32,089 nucleotides of DNA from Candidatus Gastranaerophilales bacterium (GCA_944324365.1 CALUWA010000022.1:1-32089), one strand, 5' to 3'; shown: positions 15,168 through 23,882, counted from the stretch's first letter. Notes: generated by a model not told the origin, from the sequence alone. Numbers and translations are program-made.

Positions 15168-15449
15168 ATGACAACAGAAGTTCGTGCAAGCCACATTTTA
15201 GTGAAAACAGAAGAAGAAGCAAAAAAGTTATATGACGAAATTAAAGGCGGAAAAGATTTTGCAGATATAGCCGCTGAATATTCGCTTTGCCCGTCCGGAG
15301 CTGCAGGCGGTGATTTAGGATTTTTTGGCAAAGGTATGATGGTAAAGCCTTTTGAAGATGCTGCTTTCGCTCTTGAAGTCGGAGAAATGTCAGAACCTGT
15401 TGAAACTCAATTCGGCTGGCACTTAATTTTGTTGACAGGAAAAAATTAA
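15168..15449 (+). CDS. Cytoplasmic parvulin-type peptidyl-prolyl isomerase
   Basis: A 93-aa single parvulin domain, the length of E. coli PpiC. It opens with [20 protein letters not shown] and carries [29 protein letters not shown] and FGWHLI, the standard family blocks. It catalyses cis-trans isomerisation of prolyl bonds. There is no signal peptide or lipobox, so it is cytoplasmic, unlike PrsA/SurA. It is first in a three-gene operon and overlaps the aminopeptidase start by one base (TAATG). A prolyl isomerase next to a proline-specific peptidase is a sensible functional pairing, though this is inference. Confidence 0.95.
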   Translation: MTTEVRASHILVKTEEEAKKLYDEIKGGKDFADIAAEYSLCPSGAAGGDLGFFGKGMMVKPFEDAAFALEVGEMSEPVETQFGWHLILLTGKN

Positions 15450-16990
15450 TGATTGAAAATATCCGCACATTTTTGAAAGACAACAATCTTGACGCATTAC
15501 TGGTTAACTCCACCAACGAATTTTTGGTGGAGTATAATCGTTTGGAAGAAAATTCCAGATATATTTTAACAGGATTTTCAGGCTCAACCGGTGATGCCGT
15601 AGTAACTGCAGACAAAATTTATCTTTTTGTTGACGGAAGATACCATATTCAAGCCGATAACGAAGTTAATCCCAAACTTGTAACCGTAGTCAAACTGCAA
15701 ACGGGAGAAACTATACTTTCCGGTTTAAAGAAACTTTTCCCTGAAAAATCCGTTCTAGGGTTAGTTGCTTCAAAAAACTCACAAAAAAGAATCGAAGAAT
15801 TTCAAAAGTATTTTGACGTGCAGCTTCTTGATTTCGATCCCATAGAAAAACCTTTTGAAGAGCCAAAAGAAAATATTGTCGAAGCTTTGTACACAGGAAA
15901 AAGCAGCGAAGAAAAATTTAAATTTCTCCGCTCAAAAATCGGAAAAGACGATGCGGTTCTTGTGACAAATTTAGAGGAAGTTTCTTATCTTTTCAATTTA
16001 AGAGATTTTACCACACCTTATTCAAGTAAAATAATGAAAAGAGCCCTTATTACGACTGATAATGCACGACTATTTTCAAGAAATGAATTTGAGGAATACA
16101 AATCAGCTATTGCGCAAATCGGGGGAAAAATTTACGTCGATAAATCAACGATAAACGGACGAGATTTTCAGCTTGTCGGAAATAAGGCGGCATTCTTTGA
16201 TAAATCTCCGGTTACATGGATGAAAGCGATTAAAACAGATGATGAAATTAACCATTATATTGAAGCATTCAAAAAAACAGATATGGCGGTTCGTGCAATA
16301 AGAGATTATATAGAAAATAATGATAATATTTCTGAATGGGATATCGCTGAACAATTAGAAAAAGAATTTATACATTTCGGCGCAAAAGGCTTAAGCTTTA
16401 AATCAATTGTGGCCAAGGATAAAAACTCGGCGCTTGCGCATTATTCAAAATGTTCAAAAGATGAAATCCTTACCGATGGCAGCCTTGTTCTTATAGATTG
16501 CGGCGCGTATTATGAGGGCGGACTTGCAACCGATATAACAAGAGTTTTTGTTAAAGGCAGCCCGACAGAACTCCAGCGTAAAGTTTATACAACCGTTTTA
16601 AAAGTTTTCCTAAATTCTTTTAATTCATCTCCGACAAACGGATTTGAAATTGATGCCAAAGCAAGAAAGATTTTTGATGAAAATAAAATTGACGGTTTTA
16701 TTTTTAACCACGGACTCGGCCATGGAATAGGAGTCAGCGTGCATGAATACCCGCCGAATTTAAGCTGTAATGAACTGGCGAAGGTAGAGATAGAAGAGAA
16801 CATGTGCTTCACAATTGAACCCGGACTTTATAATAAAGATTTTTTCGGAGTAAGACTTGAAAACTCCTGTTACCGTAAAGACGGGAAAATACATTCTTTT
16901 GTTCATATGAATTATGAAAAGAAGTTGATAAACTATGACCTGCTAAGCGAGCAGGAAAAAGAATGGCTGAAAGATTTTGAGGTGATTTAA
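15449..16990 (+). CDS. Xaa-Pro aminopeptidase (M24B family)
   Basis: A 513-aa metallopeptidase that removes N-terminal residues preceding proline. Two creatinase-type N-terminal domains precede the pita-bread catalytic domain. All five metal ligands of the family are in place: D350 and D362 (LIDCGAYYEGGLATDITR), H425 (HGLGHGIGVSVHE), E457 (FTIEPGLY) and E471 (GVRLENS). Supporting histidines are H331 and H432. Two N-terminal domains are the layout of the longer aminopeptidase P1-like group rather than E. coli PepP. There is no signal peptide, so it is cytoplasmic. It overlaps both operon neighbours by one base. Confidence 0.95.
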   Translation: MIENIRTFLKDNNLDALLVNSTNEFLVEYNRLEENSRYILTGFSGSTGDAVVTADKIYLFVDGRYHIQADNEVNPKLVTVVKLQTGETILSGLKKLFPEKSVLGLVASKNSQKRIEEFQKYFDVQLLDFDPIEKPFEEPKENIVEALYTGKSSEEKFKFLRSKIGKDDAVLVTNLEEVSYLFNLRDFTTPYSSKIMKRALITTDNARLFSRNEFEEYKSAIAQIGGKIYVDKSTINGRDFQLVGNKAAFFDKSPVTWMKAIKTDDEINHYIEAFKKTDMAVRAIRDYIENNDNISEWDIAEQLEKEFIHFGAKGLSFKSIVAKDKNSALAHYSKCSKDEILTDGSLVLIDCGAYYEGGLATDITRVFVKGSPTELQRKVYTTVLKVFLNSFNSSPTNGFEIDAKARKIFDENKIDGFIFNHGLGHGIGVSVHEYPPNLSCNELAKVEIEENMCFTIEPGLYNKDFFGVRLENSCYRKDGKIHSFVHMNYEKKLINYDLLSEQEKEWLKDFEVI

Positions 16991-17730
16991 TGCAGGAGAT
17001 TACATCAGTTAATAATCAACTAGTAAAAGAAACTGTCAAATTACAGCAAAAAAAATACCGCGACAGTGAAAACAAATTTCTTCTGGAAGGCTTTAAAGCG
17101 CTTAAAGAAGCATTTGATGCCGGAATAGAAATTAAATATGTTTTTGTTCTGAAAGAGAAAAAAGATAAATACTCTTTTTTGAAAGATAAACTAATTATAG
17201 CAAACGAAGCGGTATTGAAAAAAATTTCAACAACAGACACCCCGCCGGAAGCCGTCGGCGTTGGCGTACAAAAATATTTTGATATATCTGATTTAAAGAA
17301 TTCAAAAAAAGTTATTTTGCTTGAAAACATCAGAGATTTGGGAAATCTCGGTACAATTTTGCGCTCAGCAGTTGCTTTCGATGCTGACGGAGTTATTCTT
17401 TACGGGAATTGTGCAGACTTATACAGTCCGAAATGTGTTCGCTCCGCGGTCGGAAATTTGTGGAAAATTCCTGTTGTATATATGGACAAATTAGGCAGCA
17501 ACTTCGATGATTTTCAAAGGGTTGCAACCCTTCCTCGAACAGAAAATCTTTTGAAAAAATTTAGACCTAAAGAAAAAATTCTTTTGATGTTCGGTTCGGA
17601 AGCCGACGGATTAAGCCAAGAGCTTATAAATTACTCTACGGATTCAGTGAAAATTGAGATGGCAGAAACCGTAGAATCGTTGAACTTGAGTGTATCGTGT
17701 GCCGTTATGATGTATGAGATTTTTATTTAA
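16990..17730 (+). CDS. TrmH/SpoU-family RNA 2'-O-methyltransferase
   Basis: A 246-aa SPOUT methyltransferase with an N-terminal substrate-binding domain (about 1-95, containing FLLEGFKALKEAFDAG). Motif 1 is NIRDLGNLGTILRSA (113-127, R125 the likely catalytic arginine), motif 2 is MFGSEADGLS near 196, and motif 3 is SLNLSVSCAVMMYE near the C-terminus. It methylates a ribose 2'-OH in tRNA or rRNA; the N-terminal domain favours an rRNA-type substrate but the exact site is not assignable. It starts on the TAATG overlap with the peptidase and ends overlapping 8 bp tail-to-tail with the minus-strand WG-repeat gene. Confidence 0.93.
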   Translation: MQEITSVNNQLVKETVKLQQKKYRDSENKFLLEGFKALKEAFDAGIEIKYVFVLKEKKDKYSFLKDKLIIANEAVLKKISTTDTPPEAVGVGVQKYFDISDLKNSKKVILLENIRDLGNLGTILRSAVAFDADGVILYGNCADLYSPKCVRSAVGNLWKIPVVYMDKLGSNFDDFQRVATLPRTENLLKKFRPKEKILLMFGSEADGLSQELINYSTDSVKIEMAETVESLNLSVSCAVMMYEIFI

Positions 17731-18634
17731 TTTGTTTTTTCAAATCTTCTCTTACATCAGATAAAGGCCCGTTTAAAGGATTTCTGATATTTTCATAATA
17801 TTTACGAACAAATGTAACCGGATACATAGGCAGCCAGCCAAATTTCATCAATATTGAAACAGTATCAGCACCTCTGGAAAGCATCAGATCATCAATAGTA
17901 GCTTCATGTGCCGGTGATATTGAAGAAAATACCTTTATAAAATAATCCGAAAAAGTTAAAACGGAATATCCTGCACTAACACCGGTATTAACTATAAGAT
18001 TAGTAACTTTAAAGTTTTCATTTTCCTTAATATGAGCAACATCCTCAGGCAAAGTTAATGTATCAGCATTAACCTGTTCAATTTCATACCATTCACCATT
18101 ATATTTTACACGCATTATATTAGGTTTTGGCATATAAATATCATCACAGACATTTGCAATTAACTCTTTACCGTTAAAATCCACAACTCCGTACTTATAA
18201 TTTTTGTACGTCAAAAACATTCCGCCAAATAACAAATCAATAGAGGTATATTCATGCGGAAGAATCATATTGCCATATTCATCGTAAAGTGCGAAATCAT
18301 TATCATTTCCAATTTTTACATATTTCCCAAGAATTCTGTCAACATGCCTGTATTTAGGTTTAACCAAAAAATTTCCGGAACTATCCATAAGACCGAACCT
18401 ATTCTTTTTTTGAATAATCCAAGAGTAATCCCCGACTCTTATAAGCTTTAAATATTCAGGTTCAACAATTACGTTGCCATTCTTATCTTTGAGCCCCCAC
18501 AGACTTTCTTCATTACTAAAAGCCGTAACATCCGACACCCTTAATGCCGGCACCTGAGCTGCAGGCTCATCTATAGCATAACCAACACCCTGCAGAGATA
18601 AAATTAAAACCAAAACAATTAAAACTTTTTTCAT
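17723..18634 (-). CDS. Exported WG-repeat protein
   Basis: A 303-aa protein with a signal peptide (residues 1-20, cleavage likely after GYA) and four WG-type beta repeats: WGLKDKNGNVIVEPEY (46-61), FGLMDSSGNFLVKPKY (80-95), FALYDEYGNMILPHEY (114-129) and YGVVDFNGKELI (148-159). WG repeats are of unknown function and common in surface or periplasmic proteins. The C-terminal 140 residues match nothing I recognise. The ATG at 18634 follows a TGTTAATAT element by 6 nt with no RBS, so it may be leaderless. It is divergent from the AsmA-like gene. Confidence 0.8.
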   Translation of the reverse strand: MKKVLIVLVLILSLQGVGYAIDEPAAQVPALRVSDVTAFSNEESLWGLKDKNGNVIVEPEYLKLIRVGDYSWIIQKKNRFGLMDSSGNFLVKPKYRHVDRILGKYVKIGNDNDFALYDEYGNMILPHEYTSIDLLFGGMFLTYKNYKYGVVDFNGKELIANVCDDIYMPKPNIMRVKYNGEWYEIEQVNADTLTLPEDVAHIKENENFKVTNLIVNTGVSAGYSVLTFSDYFIKVFSSISPAHEATIDDLMLSRGADTVSILMKFGWLPMYPVTFVRKYYENIRNPLNGPLSDVREDLKKQIK

Positions 18635-18640
18635 ATCAAT

Positions 18641-18674
18641 ATATTAACATAAAAAATATTTTCTGTGCTATAAT
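18641..18674. promoter_or_regulatory. Divergent extended -10 promoters (WG and AsmA-like genes)
   Basis: Plus strand: TGCTATAAT (18666-18674), 7 nt before the ATG at 18682. Minus strand: TGTTAATAT (18649 down to 18641), 6 nt before the ATG at 18634. Neither start has an RBS. The layout repeats that at 1186-1236. Confidence 0.6.
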
Positions 18675-18681
18675 ATTTGTG

Positions 18682-21456
18682 ATGGTTATGAAAAATGTAA
18701 AGGCTCTAAAATTAATCGCAGGATTGACGGTTACTGCAGGGATTTTGGTTAGTATTCCGTTTGTTTTTTATCTTAAAGTCCTGCCATACGCAGTTTCTAA
18801 TACTAAAGTTATCAATTATGCTCAAACCTGCGCGAAAAAATTTGCGGATATAGATTTGAAAGTTCAGGAACCCGTTTTAAAAACGGCAATGTCACCTGTA
18901 ATAGGCTTTAAGGTTAAAAATCTTGTAGTATCAAAAAACAGCAAAAACTTGCTTGCTGTCAAAAATTTCAACTCAGAATTTTCATTTGCGGAAATTCTAA
19001 AAAAAACAGTTGTTGTTAACAAGCTTACCGCTGAAGCAATTTTTGCAGATATTGACGGATTAATGACGCTTGTTCCACAGCAAAAAGAAGAAAAACCTAA
19101 ACAAAAAAGCGAATGGACAATAGATTTATTTGATTCTTTGCTTGGGGTCAGAGAATGTTTGTTCTTATACACAATGGAACCTGATACTCATCTAAAAATA
19201 CACGGCGAGCATATAGGTATCAATAACGCAATCAAAACAAGAAGATTTGTGCGGTTTAATTTTGACACGGAAATCACAAAAGGAAATAAAAAAGTTCTTT
19301 TGGCAATCAAGGATGATGACAAAATATATATAGAAAATAAAGCCATTTATGTCGACAATTGCCCGCTTATAATAAATAATTCAAAAATGTTCTTTAATGC
19401 AGATGCTCACAAAGATAAGACATTTAATTTTGAGGTATTCACAAAAGATTTTGAAGTTCAAAACGTCATTACACTTTTACAAACACAAATTGTAGCTAAT
19501 AATCTTGACGAAATCCTTCAATATTTTGCGGATATAAAAGGCAAATTTGATTTTAATATAAAACTTACCAACAATAGCATGAATGGCAGCGTTGATTTAA
19601 AAAACATCGCATTCAAAGTCATTCCTGTTGATAATATTCCTATAACGCTGCAAAAGGGGCATATTGCTCTTAATGCAAAAGATATGACCCTCACAGGATT
19701 TGAAGGAATATACGATAACAGATCTGTCAATAAATTCAAATTGGAAGGTACGGTAAAAGATTATCTAAAGTCAATCGACACGGATATAAAAGGACATGCA
19801 GTTGCAACTAATGATTTCTTTAAGCAGCATATTTCAGCAATGGTAAACTATCCGATTGAACTCACCGGAAATGCCGATGCTGCAATTAATTTAAAATCCA
19901 AAAATAATATCATTGATTTAAAAGGAGTTTTTATCCTTCCGCGGGAAAAAAATATTACTATAGGCGGAGAGCCACTACCATTTTCAAAGGCAACCAGAGC
20001 TCTTACGGCAGATTTACACTTTGAAGATATGATGCTCGACATAAATTCCATTAAATACTATATGGAATCCAAAAATGCAGAACGTGATGCGCGCCGTCCA
20101 ATATTCACACTTAATGGTCAAATAGATGTAGCAAAAAACAATTATGTAAACAAAGTCGGCTTTGAAATTCCGGATCCGCTGCCAAGTGAATTTTTGAATG
20201 CAATTTTGAAACAGCGATTCTTTAGAAAAGGAACAATTGCAGGAACAATGAGCGTTGACAATACCGGCGCATATCCTATTCTTGACGGAAATATGAAAGC
20301 TGAAAAAATAATTATTCCGTCCCAGAGAATATTTCTGAAATCAGGGGAATTTAGCACAAATAACGGCTTAATTCATTTAAACGCTTTTGGCAAATATAAA
20401 CGTTCTAACTATGAATTTACCGGGAATATTGTAAACGCAATAAAATTCCCTATAGTTATTAAAGATGTAAATTTATCACTGGATTATTTAGATGTTTATA
20501 AAGCAATAACAGCTCAAAACAGTCCGCAGCAAACTAATGAAATTGCAGTTTCATACGATACGGAAAACGTAGATATGGGCGAAGGTTCTACGGATTTTGA
20601 CATCGGAAATTTAATAATTGAAAGATGTAATTTTGCCCTTAAAAAGGGAGTCTATAAAGACATTAATTTCGGCAATCTTAACGCCACAATGAGCCTGGAT
20701 AAAAACAGCATATTAAATCTTGATTCAAACAAATTTGATATAGCGGAAGGCTATTCTTCAGTTAAAGTTAACTGTGATCTTAAAAAGAGTAAATATAATC
20801 TAAGATTGGGTGTTGTTAACGTTGACAGCGATAAAATTGCGTCATCCTTACTGAATTTGAAGCGCGAAATTTCCGGAAAAGCAAGCGGTTTAATTGATAT
20901 TAGCACAGATAATTCGCTAAAACTTGACGGTTCAATTAGATTCCTAATCAAAAACGGAACAATCCAAAAAGTAGGGTTGGTTGAATATATAATGAAAGTT
21001 GCAGCATTATTCAGAAATCCTCTTACAATGATTAGCCCATCAACATTCTCTGACCTGGTAAATATTCCGGAAGGTAACTTTGATAAAATAAACGGCGAAA
21101 TAATATTAAAAGATAACGTAATCGAAATGATGAAAATTAAATCATCATCACCACAACTAAGTTCATATATAGCAGGCAGGTATGACCTCGAAGCAAAGGA
21201 TGCTTCATTAAGGATTTATACAAAATTCAGCAGTTATAAGAAAGGATTTGCAGGCGCTTTAAGAAACATATCGCTAAACAGCCTTGCCAACAGGATGTCT
21301 ATGAGCAGCAATAATGATGCCAACTACTATGCAGCTGAACTGGAGCAAATTCCGCCAATTGAAGCTGATGACAAAGATGCTCAGATATTCCTTACTAAAG
21401 TTGAAGGGGATGTTGAACATAATAACTTCTTATCTTCCTTAAAGAAAATTAAATAA
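18682..21456 (+). CDS. AsmA-like envelope protein
   Basis: A 924-aa protein with one N-terminal membrane anchor (about residues 9-30) and a long beta-rich remainder with repeated short strands. The region from about 620 onward, with DFDIGNLIIERCNF, SGKASGLIDISTDNSLKLDG and EGNFDKINGEIILKDNVIEM, fits AsmA-like C-terminal domains. The AsmA/TamB/YhdP group consists of large periplasm-spanning proteins that move phospholipid between membranes or assist outer-membrane assembly; it is found in diderms. ATG 18682 is preferred over a GTG at 18679 because it stands 7 nt from the extended -10; a further ATG lies at 18688. Gene family call is firm, precise role is not. Confidence 0.8.
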   Translation: MVMKNVKALKLIAGLTVTAGILVSIPFVFYLKVLPYAVSNTKVINYAQTCAKKFADIDLKVQEPVLKTAMSPVIGFKVKNLVVSKNSKNLLAVKNFNSEFSFAEILKKTVVVNKLTAEAIFADIDGLMTLVPQQKEEKPKQKSEWTIDLFDSLLGVRECLFLYTMEPDTHLKIHGEHIGINNAIKTRRFVRFNFDTEITKGNKKVLLAIKDDDKIYIENKAIYVDNCPLIINNSKMFFNADAHKDKTFNFEVFTKDFEVQNVITLLQTQIVANNLDEILQYFADIKGKFDFNIKLTNNSMNGSVDLKNIAFKVIPVDNIPITLQKGHIALNAKDMTLTGFEGIYDNRSVNKFKLEGTVKDYLKSIDTDIKGHAVATNDFFKQHISAMVNYPIELTGNADAAINLKSKNNIIDLKGVFILPREKNITIGGEPLPFSKATRALTADLHFEDMMLDINSIKYYMESKNAERDARRPIFTLNGQIDVAKNNYVNKVGFEIPDPLPSEFLNAILKQRFFRKGTIAGTMSVDNTGAYPILDGNMKAEKIIIPSQRIFLKSGEFSTNNGLIHLNAFGKYKRSNYEFTGNIVNAIKFPIVIKDVNLSLDYLDVYKAITAQNSPQQTNEIAVSYDTENVDMGEGSTDFDIGNLIIERCNFALKKGVYKDINFGNLNATMSLDKNSILNLDSNKFDIAEGYSSVKVNCDLKKSKYNLRLGVVNVDSDKIASSLLNLKREISGKASGLIDISTDNSLKLDGSIRFLIKNGTIQKVGLVEYIMKVAALFRNPLTMISPSTFSDLVNIPEGNFDKINGEIILKDNVIEMMKIKSSSPQLSSYIAGRYDLEAKDASLRIYTKFSSYKKGFAGALRNISLNSLANRMSMSSNNDANYYAAELEQIPPIEADDKDAQIFLTKVEGDVEHNNFLSSLKKIK

Positions 21457-21543
21457 ATATAAATTTTATATAAAAAATAGGCAATTTTTATACCTAAAAA
21501 TACTTTATATATATGTAAGGGAATTAAAAAAGGGATAAAAATT

Positions 21544-21732
21544 ATGAAAGATTACACTATGTCAACATTGGAAGAATTTTTCTCAGAACCGGAAGTTATT
21601 ACAATTGATGAATACTTTGAAATACTTGACAAAGAAAACATCAAACGCACACTTATGGTATCAAAATCATTGAGCGAATATTTGAAAAATATTAAAACTG
21701 ATTCAAAAAAATATAGCAGATTATCTGCATAA
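21544..21732 (+). CDS. Small hypothetical protein
   Basis: A 62-aa acidic-then-basic protein, not recognised. It contains EEFFSEPEVITIDEYFEILD and a helical C-terminal half (SKSLSEYLKNIKTDSKKY). It has no membrane segment or cysteine. AAGGGA at about 21532 can serve as RBS for the ATG at 21544. It lies 87 bp after the AsmA-like gene on the same strand, so may be read from the same promoter, and precedes the repeat-rich block. Confidence 0.6.
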   Translation: MKDYTMSTLEEFFSEPEVITIDEYFEILDKENIKRTLMVSKSLSEYLKNIKTDSKKYSRLSA

Positions 21733-21770
21733 TAATATTGACTTTGTCAATAATAAAAGTGTAGGCGAAT

Positions 21771-22164
21771 ACATAACCCATATTATCGGTACCTTTTTAA
21801 TGCAAACGTTCCCTGCATTTCGCTGACGCTCAATGCAAAGATGTTATTTGAGCAAAGCTCAAATTCTTTCAGGGCTCACTATCGCACTTCGTGCACGTTC
21901 GCCTGACTCACTTACGTGAGTAACAGATAGCAGTTTTGCGTGTGCGTAAGCACAATAGCAAAACCAAAAAGATTTTGTGAGCGAAGCGAACAAAACGTAC
22001 GTCCATTTAGTCAAAGCGATGCCGTAGGCAGCGCAACAATCTTTTGCGTGTTTTTTCTTTTTCGGTTCACTTTTTCTTTTTGCACCGCAATTAAAAAGAA
22101 AAAGTGAACAATGAATACATAACTTATGTATGTGTTCGATAGATACACATATCATGGGTTATGT
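21771..22164. repeat. Hairpin-dense non-coding block bounded by 11-bp inverted repeats
   Basis: ACATAACCCAT (21771-21781) and ATGGGTTATGT (22154-22164) are inverted ends 394 bp apart. Between them are many small perfect hairpins with 3-4 nt loops, among them TTTGAGC-AAA-GCTCAAA, GCAC-TTC-GTGC, ACTCAC-TTAC-GTGAGT, GTGC-GTAA-GCAC and TGCC-GTA-GGCA. Also present are a 17-bp perfect stem (22065-22081 with 22093-22109) and the palindrome at 22115-22131. No credible gene was found: the one minus-strand frame through here (about 21859-22155) shows no family motif. It could be a MITE-like element, a structured RNA or a composite intergenic repeat. Confidence 0.65.
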
Positions 22165-22236
22165 AAGGACATACAGCAATGACGTAAAATGAGCTGCGTT
22201 ATAGTGTCGTGCCTCAGGCACTAATTATTAATTATT
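22165..22236. repeat. Dispersed repeat modules shared with the window start
   Basis: This stretch holds GAGCTGCGTT (near 22190) and GTGCCTCAGGCAC (near 22209, a mini hairpin with a TCA loop), both with near-matches in 1-94, and the latter also near 29549. No gene was found. Confidence 0.5.
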
Positions 22237-22266
22237 AAAAAGCACACCTTTTTCAGGTGTGCTTTT
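22237..22266 (-). terminator. Terminator of the ECF sigma / Spy-like operon
   Basis: AGCACACCT (22241-22249) pairs with AGGTGTGCT (22255-22263), with A/T flanks extending the stem. On the minus strand the hairpin is followed by TTTTTAAT, fitting termination of the gene ending at 22286. Confidence 0.85.
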
Positions 22267-22285
22267 CCATTTAATCGGAAGTGGA

Positions 22286-22879
22286 TTATTCCTTAACCGG
22301 AGCCGGAGGAGGCGGAACTTCACCATCTTCCATCGGAGGCATAGGAGGCATTCTCAACATTTGTTTCTTATGTGCTTTTTCAAATGCTTTTCTGCCTTCT
22401 TTTTTCATCTTATTTAATTCTTTAAGCTGCTTTTTCGTCAGAATTGATTCAAATTCTTTCATATTCTGCATACGAATTTCATTTGCCTGTTTTCTTAAAT
22501 CACGCATATCTTTACGTAATTGTGCAAGCTGGGCTTCTTGTTCCTGAACCGCTATTTTTGATTTGCGAACAGCATCCATTTGAGCTCTGGTTTCTCTCAT
22601 TTTTTGCATAATAGGTTCCATTTGCTCATGGCCTTTTGCGCGAATTTCTTTTGCTTGTGCTTTTTGTTCTTCAGTTAACTTTAAGCGTTTTTCAAACTTA
22701 GCCTTATCCATAGGTGGTTTGTGCATTTTTTGTTTAGGGCACTGACAATTGCTAGGTCTTTGCTGTTCTTGCTGAACCGGTTGTGCTTCTTTTGTTGTTA
22801 CAGTACTGGTATCAGATGCAAAAGCTTGAGTTGACATTGTAAGTGCTACTACACCAGCTAAAATCAATAGTTTTTTCAT
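22286..22879 (-). CDS. Spy/CpxP-like periplasmic protein
   Basis: A 197-aa exported protein: signal peptide at 1-21 (AFA then SD), a short Cys pair CQC at 45-47, and a charged all-helical body with two LTxxQ motifs, LTEEQ (68-72) and LTKKQ (147-151), the hallmark of Spy/CpxP/CnrX-like proteins. The C-terminus is Pro- and Met-rich (MPPMPPM), possibly metal binding. Family members act as periplasmic chaperones or as sensors that restrain a stress regulator. It is third in an operon with an anti-sigma-like gene and an ECF sigma gene, 14 bp after the latter, so it is either a regulon output or the sensor for it. Confidence 0.82.
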   Translation of the reverse strand: MKKLLILAGVVALTMSTQAFASDTSTVTTKEAQPVQQEQQRPSNCQCPKQKMHKPPMDKAKFEKRLKLTEEQKAQAKEIRAKGHEQMEPIMQKMRETRAQMDAVRKSKIAVQEQEAQLAQLRKDMRDLRKQANEIRMQNMKEFESILTKKQLKELNKMKKEGRKAFEKAHKKQMLRMPPMPPMEDGEVPPPPAPVKE

Positions 22880-22893
22880 ATTACATCCTTTCT

Positions 22894-23391
22894 TTATAAT
22901 AAATCTTCTAACTGCACTGCTAAGTCTTTTTTTGCGTTATACAATCTCGATTTTATTGTGCCGACCGGGCATTTAAACCTTTTGGCAGCTTCTTCGTAAG
23001 TATAGCCATAGACTTCACAGTAAATAACTACCTCTCTGAATTTTGGTTTTAGGCGATTGATTGCTTTAATGATTCTTTCCTGTCTGTCATTTCTGATAAG
23101 TTTAAGCTCCGGAGTTTCTTTTTTATCTTTAATAATGTCCAGTGCGGTATCATCTTCCGCAATCAATTGTTCGTGTTTTTTTACAGCTGATTTAAGGTAA
23201 TCTTTTGAAACATTTTTCGCGATAGTACCAATCCAGCCTTTTATATTACCTCTTTCTTCGTATTTATCAGCATTTTTCCATACTTTTAAATACACTTCCT
23301 GCTCCAGATCTTCGTTATCGGATCCGGACACTAACCTTATTATTTTTTTTACATTCTCTTTGTTTGCTTTAATTATTTCGTTAAAATGCAT
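22894..23391 (-). CDS. ECF (RpoE-type) RNA polymerase sigma factor
   Basis: A 165-aa sigma-70 group 4 factor. Sigma-2 (about 8-70) includes DNEDLEQEVYLKVWKN and GWIGTIAKNVSKDYLK; sigma-4 (about 105-160) includes LKPKFREVVIY and YTYEEAAKRFKCPVGTIKSR. There is no sigma-3 or C-terminal extension. It recruits RNA polymerase to stress promoters and is expected to be held inactive by the membrane protein encoded just upstream, whose gene overlaps its start by one base. An ECF-type promoter precedes the operon (23760-23787), suggesting autoregulation. Confidence 0.95.
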   Translation of the reverse strand: MHFNEIIKANKENVKKIIRLVSGSDNEDLEQEVYLKVWKNADKYEERGNIKGWIGTIAKNVSKDYLKSAVKKHEQLIAEDDTALDIIKDKKETPELKLIRNDRQERIIKAINRLKPKFREVVIYCEVYGYTYEEAAKRFKCPVGTIKSRLYNAKKDLAVQLEDLL

Positions 23392-23738
23392 TAATCCACC
23401 ATAATTAAACCGTACGAATCAACCGGGAAACCATAATCTTCAACTGACATTGTCTGACCATACATAATCATGTCGTGAACATCCTGGTTCAGGTTAATTA
23501 CCCCGAGTGTGAAAAGGCAAAAAACAATACCAAATGATGCACAGGCAAATTTTACTCTGGCAAAATCTCTACGTTTTTGTCGAATTTGCGGTGCAACCTC
23601 TTTTATAAGCGCTGAAACTTTTTCCATTTTTTCATGTTCAGCCTTGCAATCTTCGCATGATTCAATATGCGACAAAAACTCTTTTTCATCTGCAAAAGTA
23701 AATAACCCTTCATATTTTGTGCATTTATCTTTTTTCAT
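23391..23738 (-). CDS. Zinc-finger anti-sigma factor (putative)
   Basis: A 115-aa protein with a cytoplasmic N-terminal anti-sigma domain: H24, C28 and C31 form the H-x3-C-x2-C pattern of zinc-binding anti-sigma (ZAS) domains, with C6 as a possible fourth ligand. One membrane segment follows (about 63-83), then a tail of about 32 residues outside the membrane. This is the expected design for a factor that sequesters the ECF sigma encoded next. Its gene comes first in the operon, the reverse of the usual sigma-then-anti-sigma order. The external tail is very short, so signal sensing may need a partner such as the Spy-like protein. RBS GAGG and a TATAAT box precede the ATG. Confidence 0.8.
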   Translation of the reverse strand: MKKDKCTKYEGLFTFADEKEFLSHIESCEDCKAEHEKMEKVSALIKEVAPQIRQKRRDFARVKFACASFGIVFCLFTLGVINLNQDVHDMIMYGQTMSVEDYGFPVDSYGLIMVD

Positions 23739-23759
23739 TGTTTTAACCTCTATATTATT

Positions 23760-23787
23760 ATAACGAAAAAGAAATTTAAATTGTTCA
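23760..23787 (-). promoter_or_regulatory. Probable ECF-sigma-dependent promoter (autoregulation)
   Basis: On the minus strand TGAACA (23787-23782) and CGTTAT (23765-23760) are 16 bp apart, matching the general ECF pattern (AAC-type -35, CGT-type -10, 16-17 bp spacing). A housekeeping-like TATAAT (23762-23757) overlaps, so dual control is possible. Confidence 0.6.
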
Positions 23788-23882
23788 TTTTATTTTTTTG
23801 TATTAGAATAAAAAAACAAAATTTTGTAACATTTGTAACATTCTAGCAATTTATTTTATTTAGAAATTTAAAAATATATACC

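Noticed and set aside
21771-22131. CRISPR array
   Set aside because: The repeated units are different small hairpins, not identical repeats with regular spacers, and no cas gene is present.
21859-22155. Minus-strand open frame of 98 codons in the hairpin-rich block
   Set aside because: The peptide is low-information, runs through the chained inverted repeats and shows no family motif; the DNA structure explains it better.
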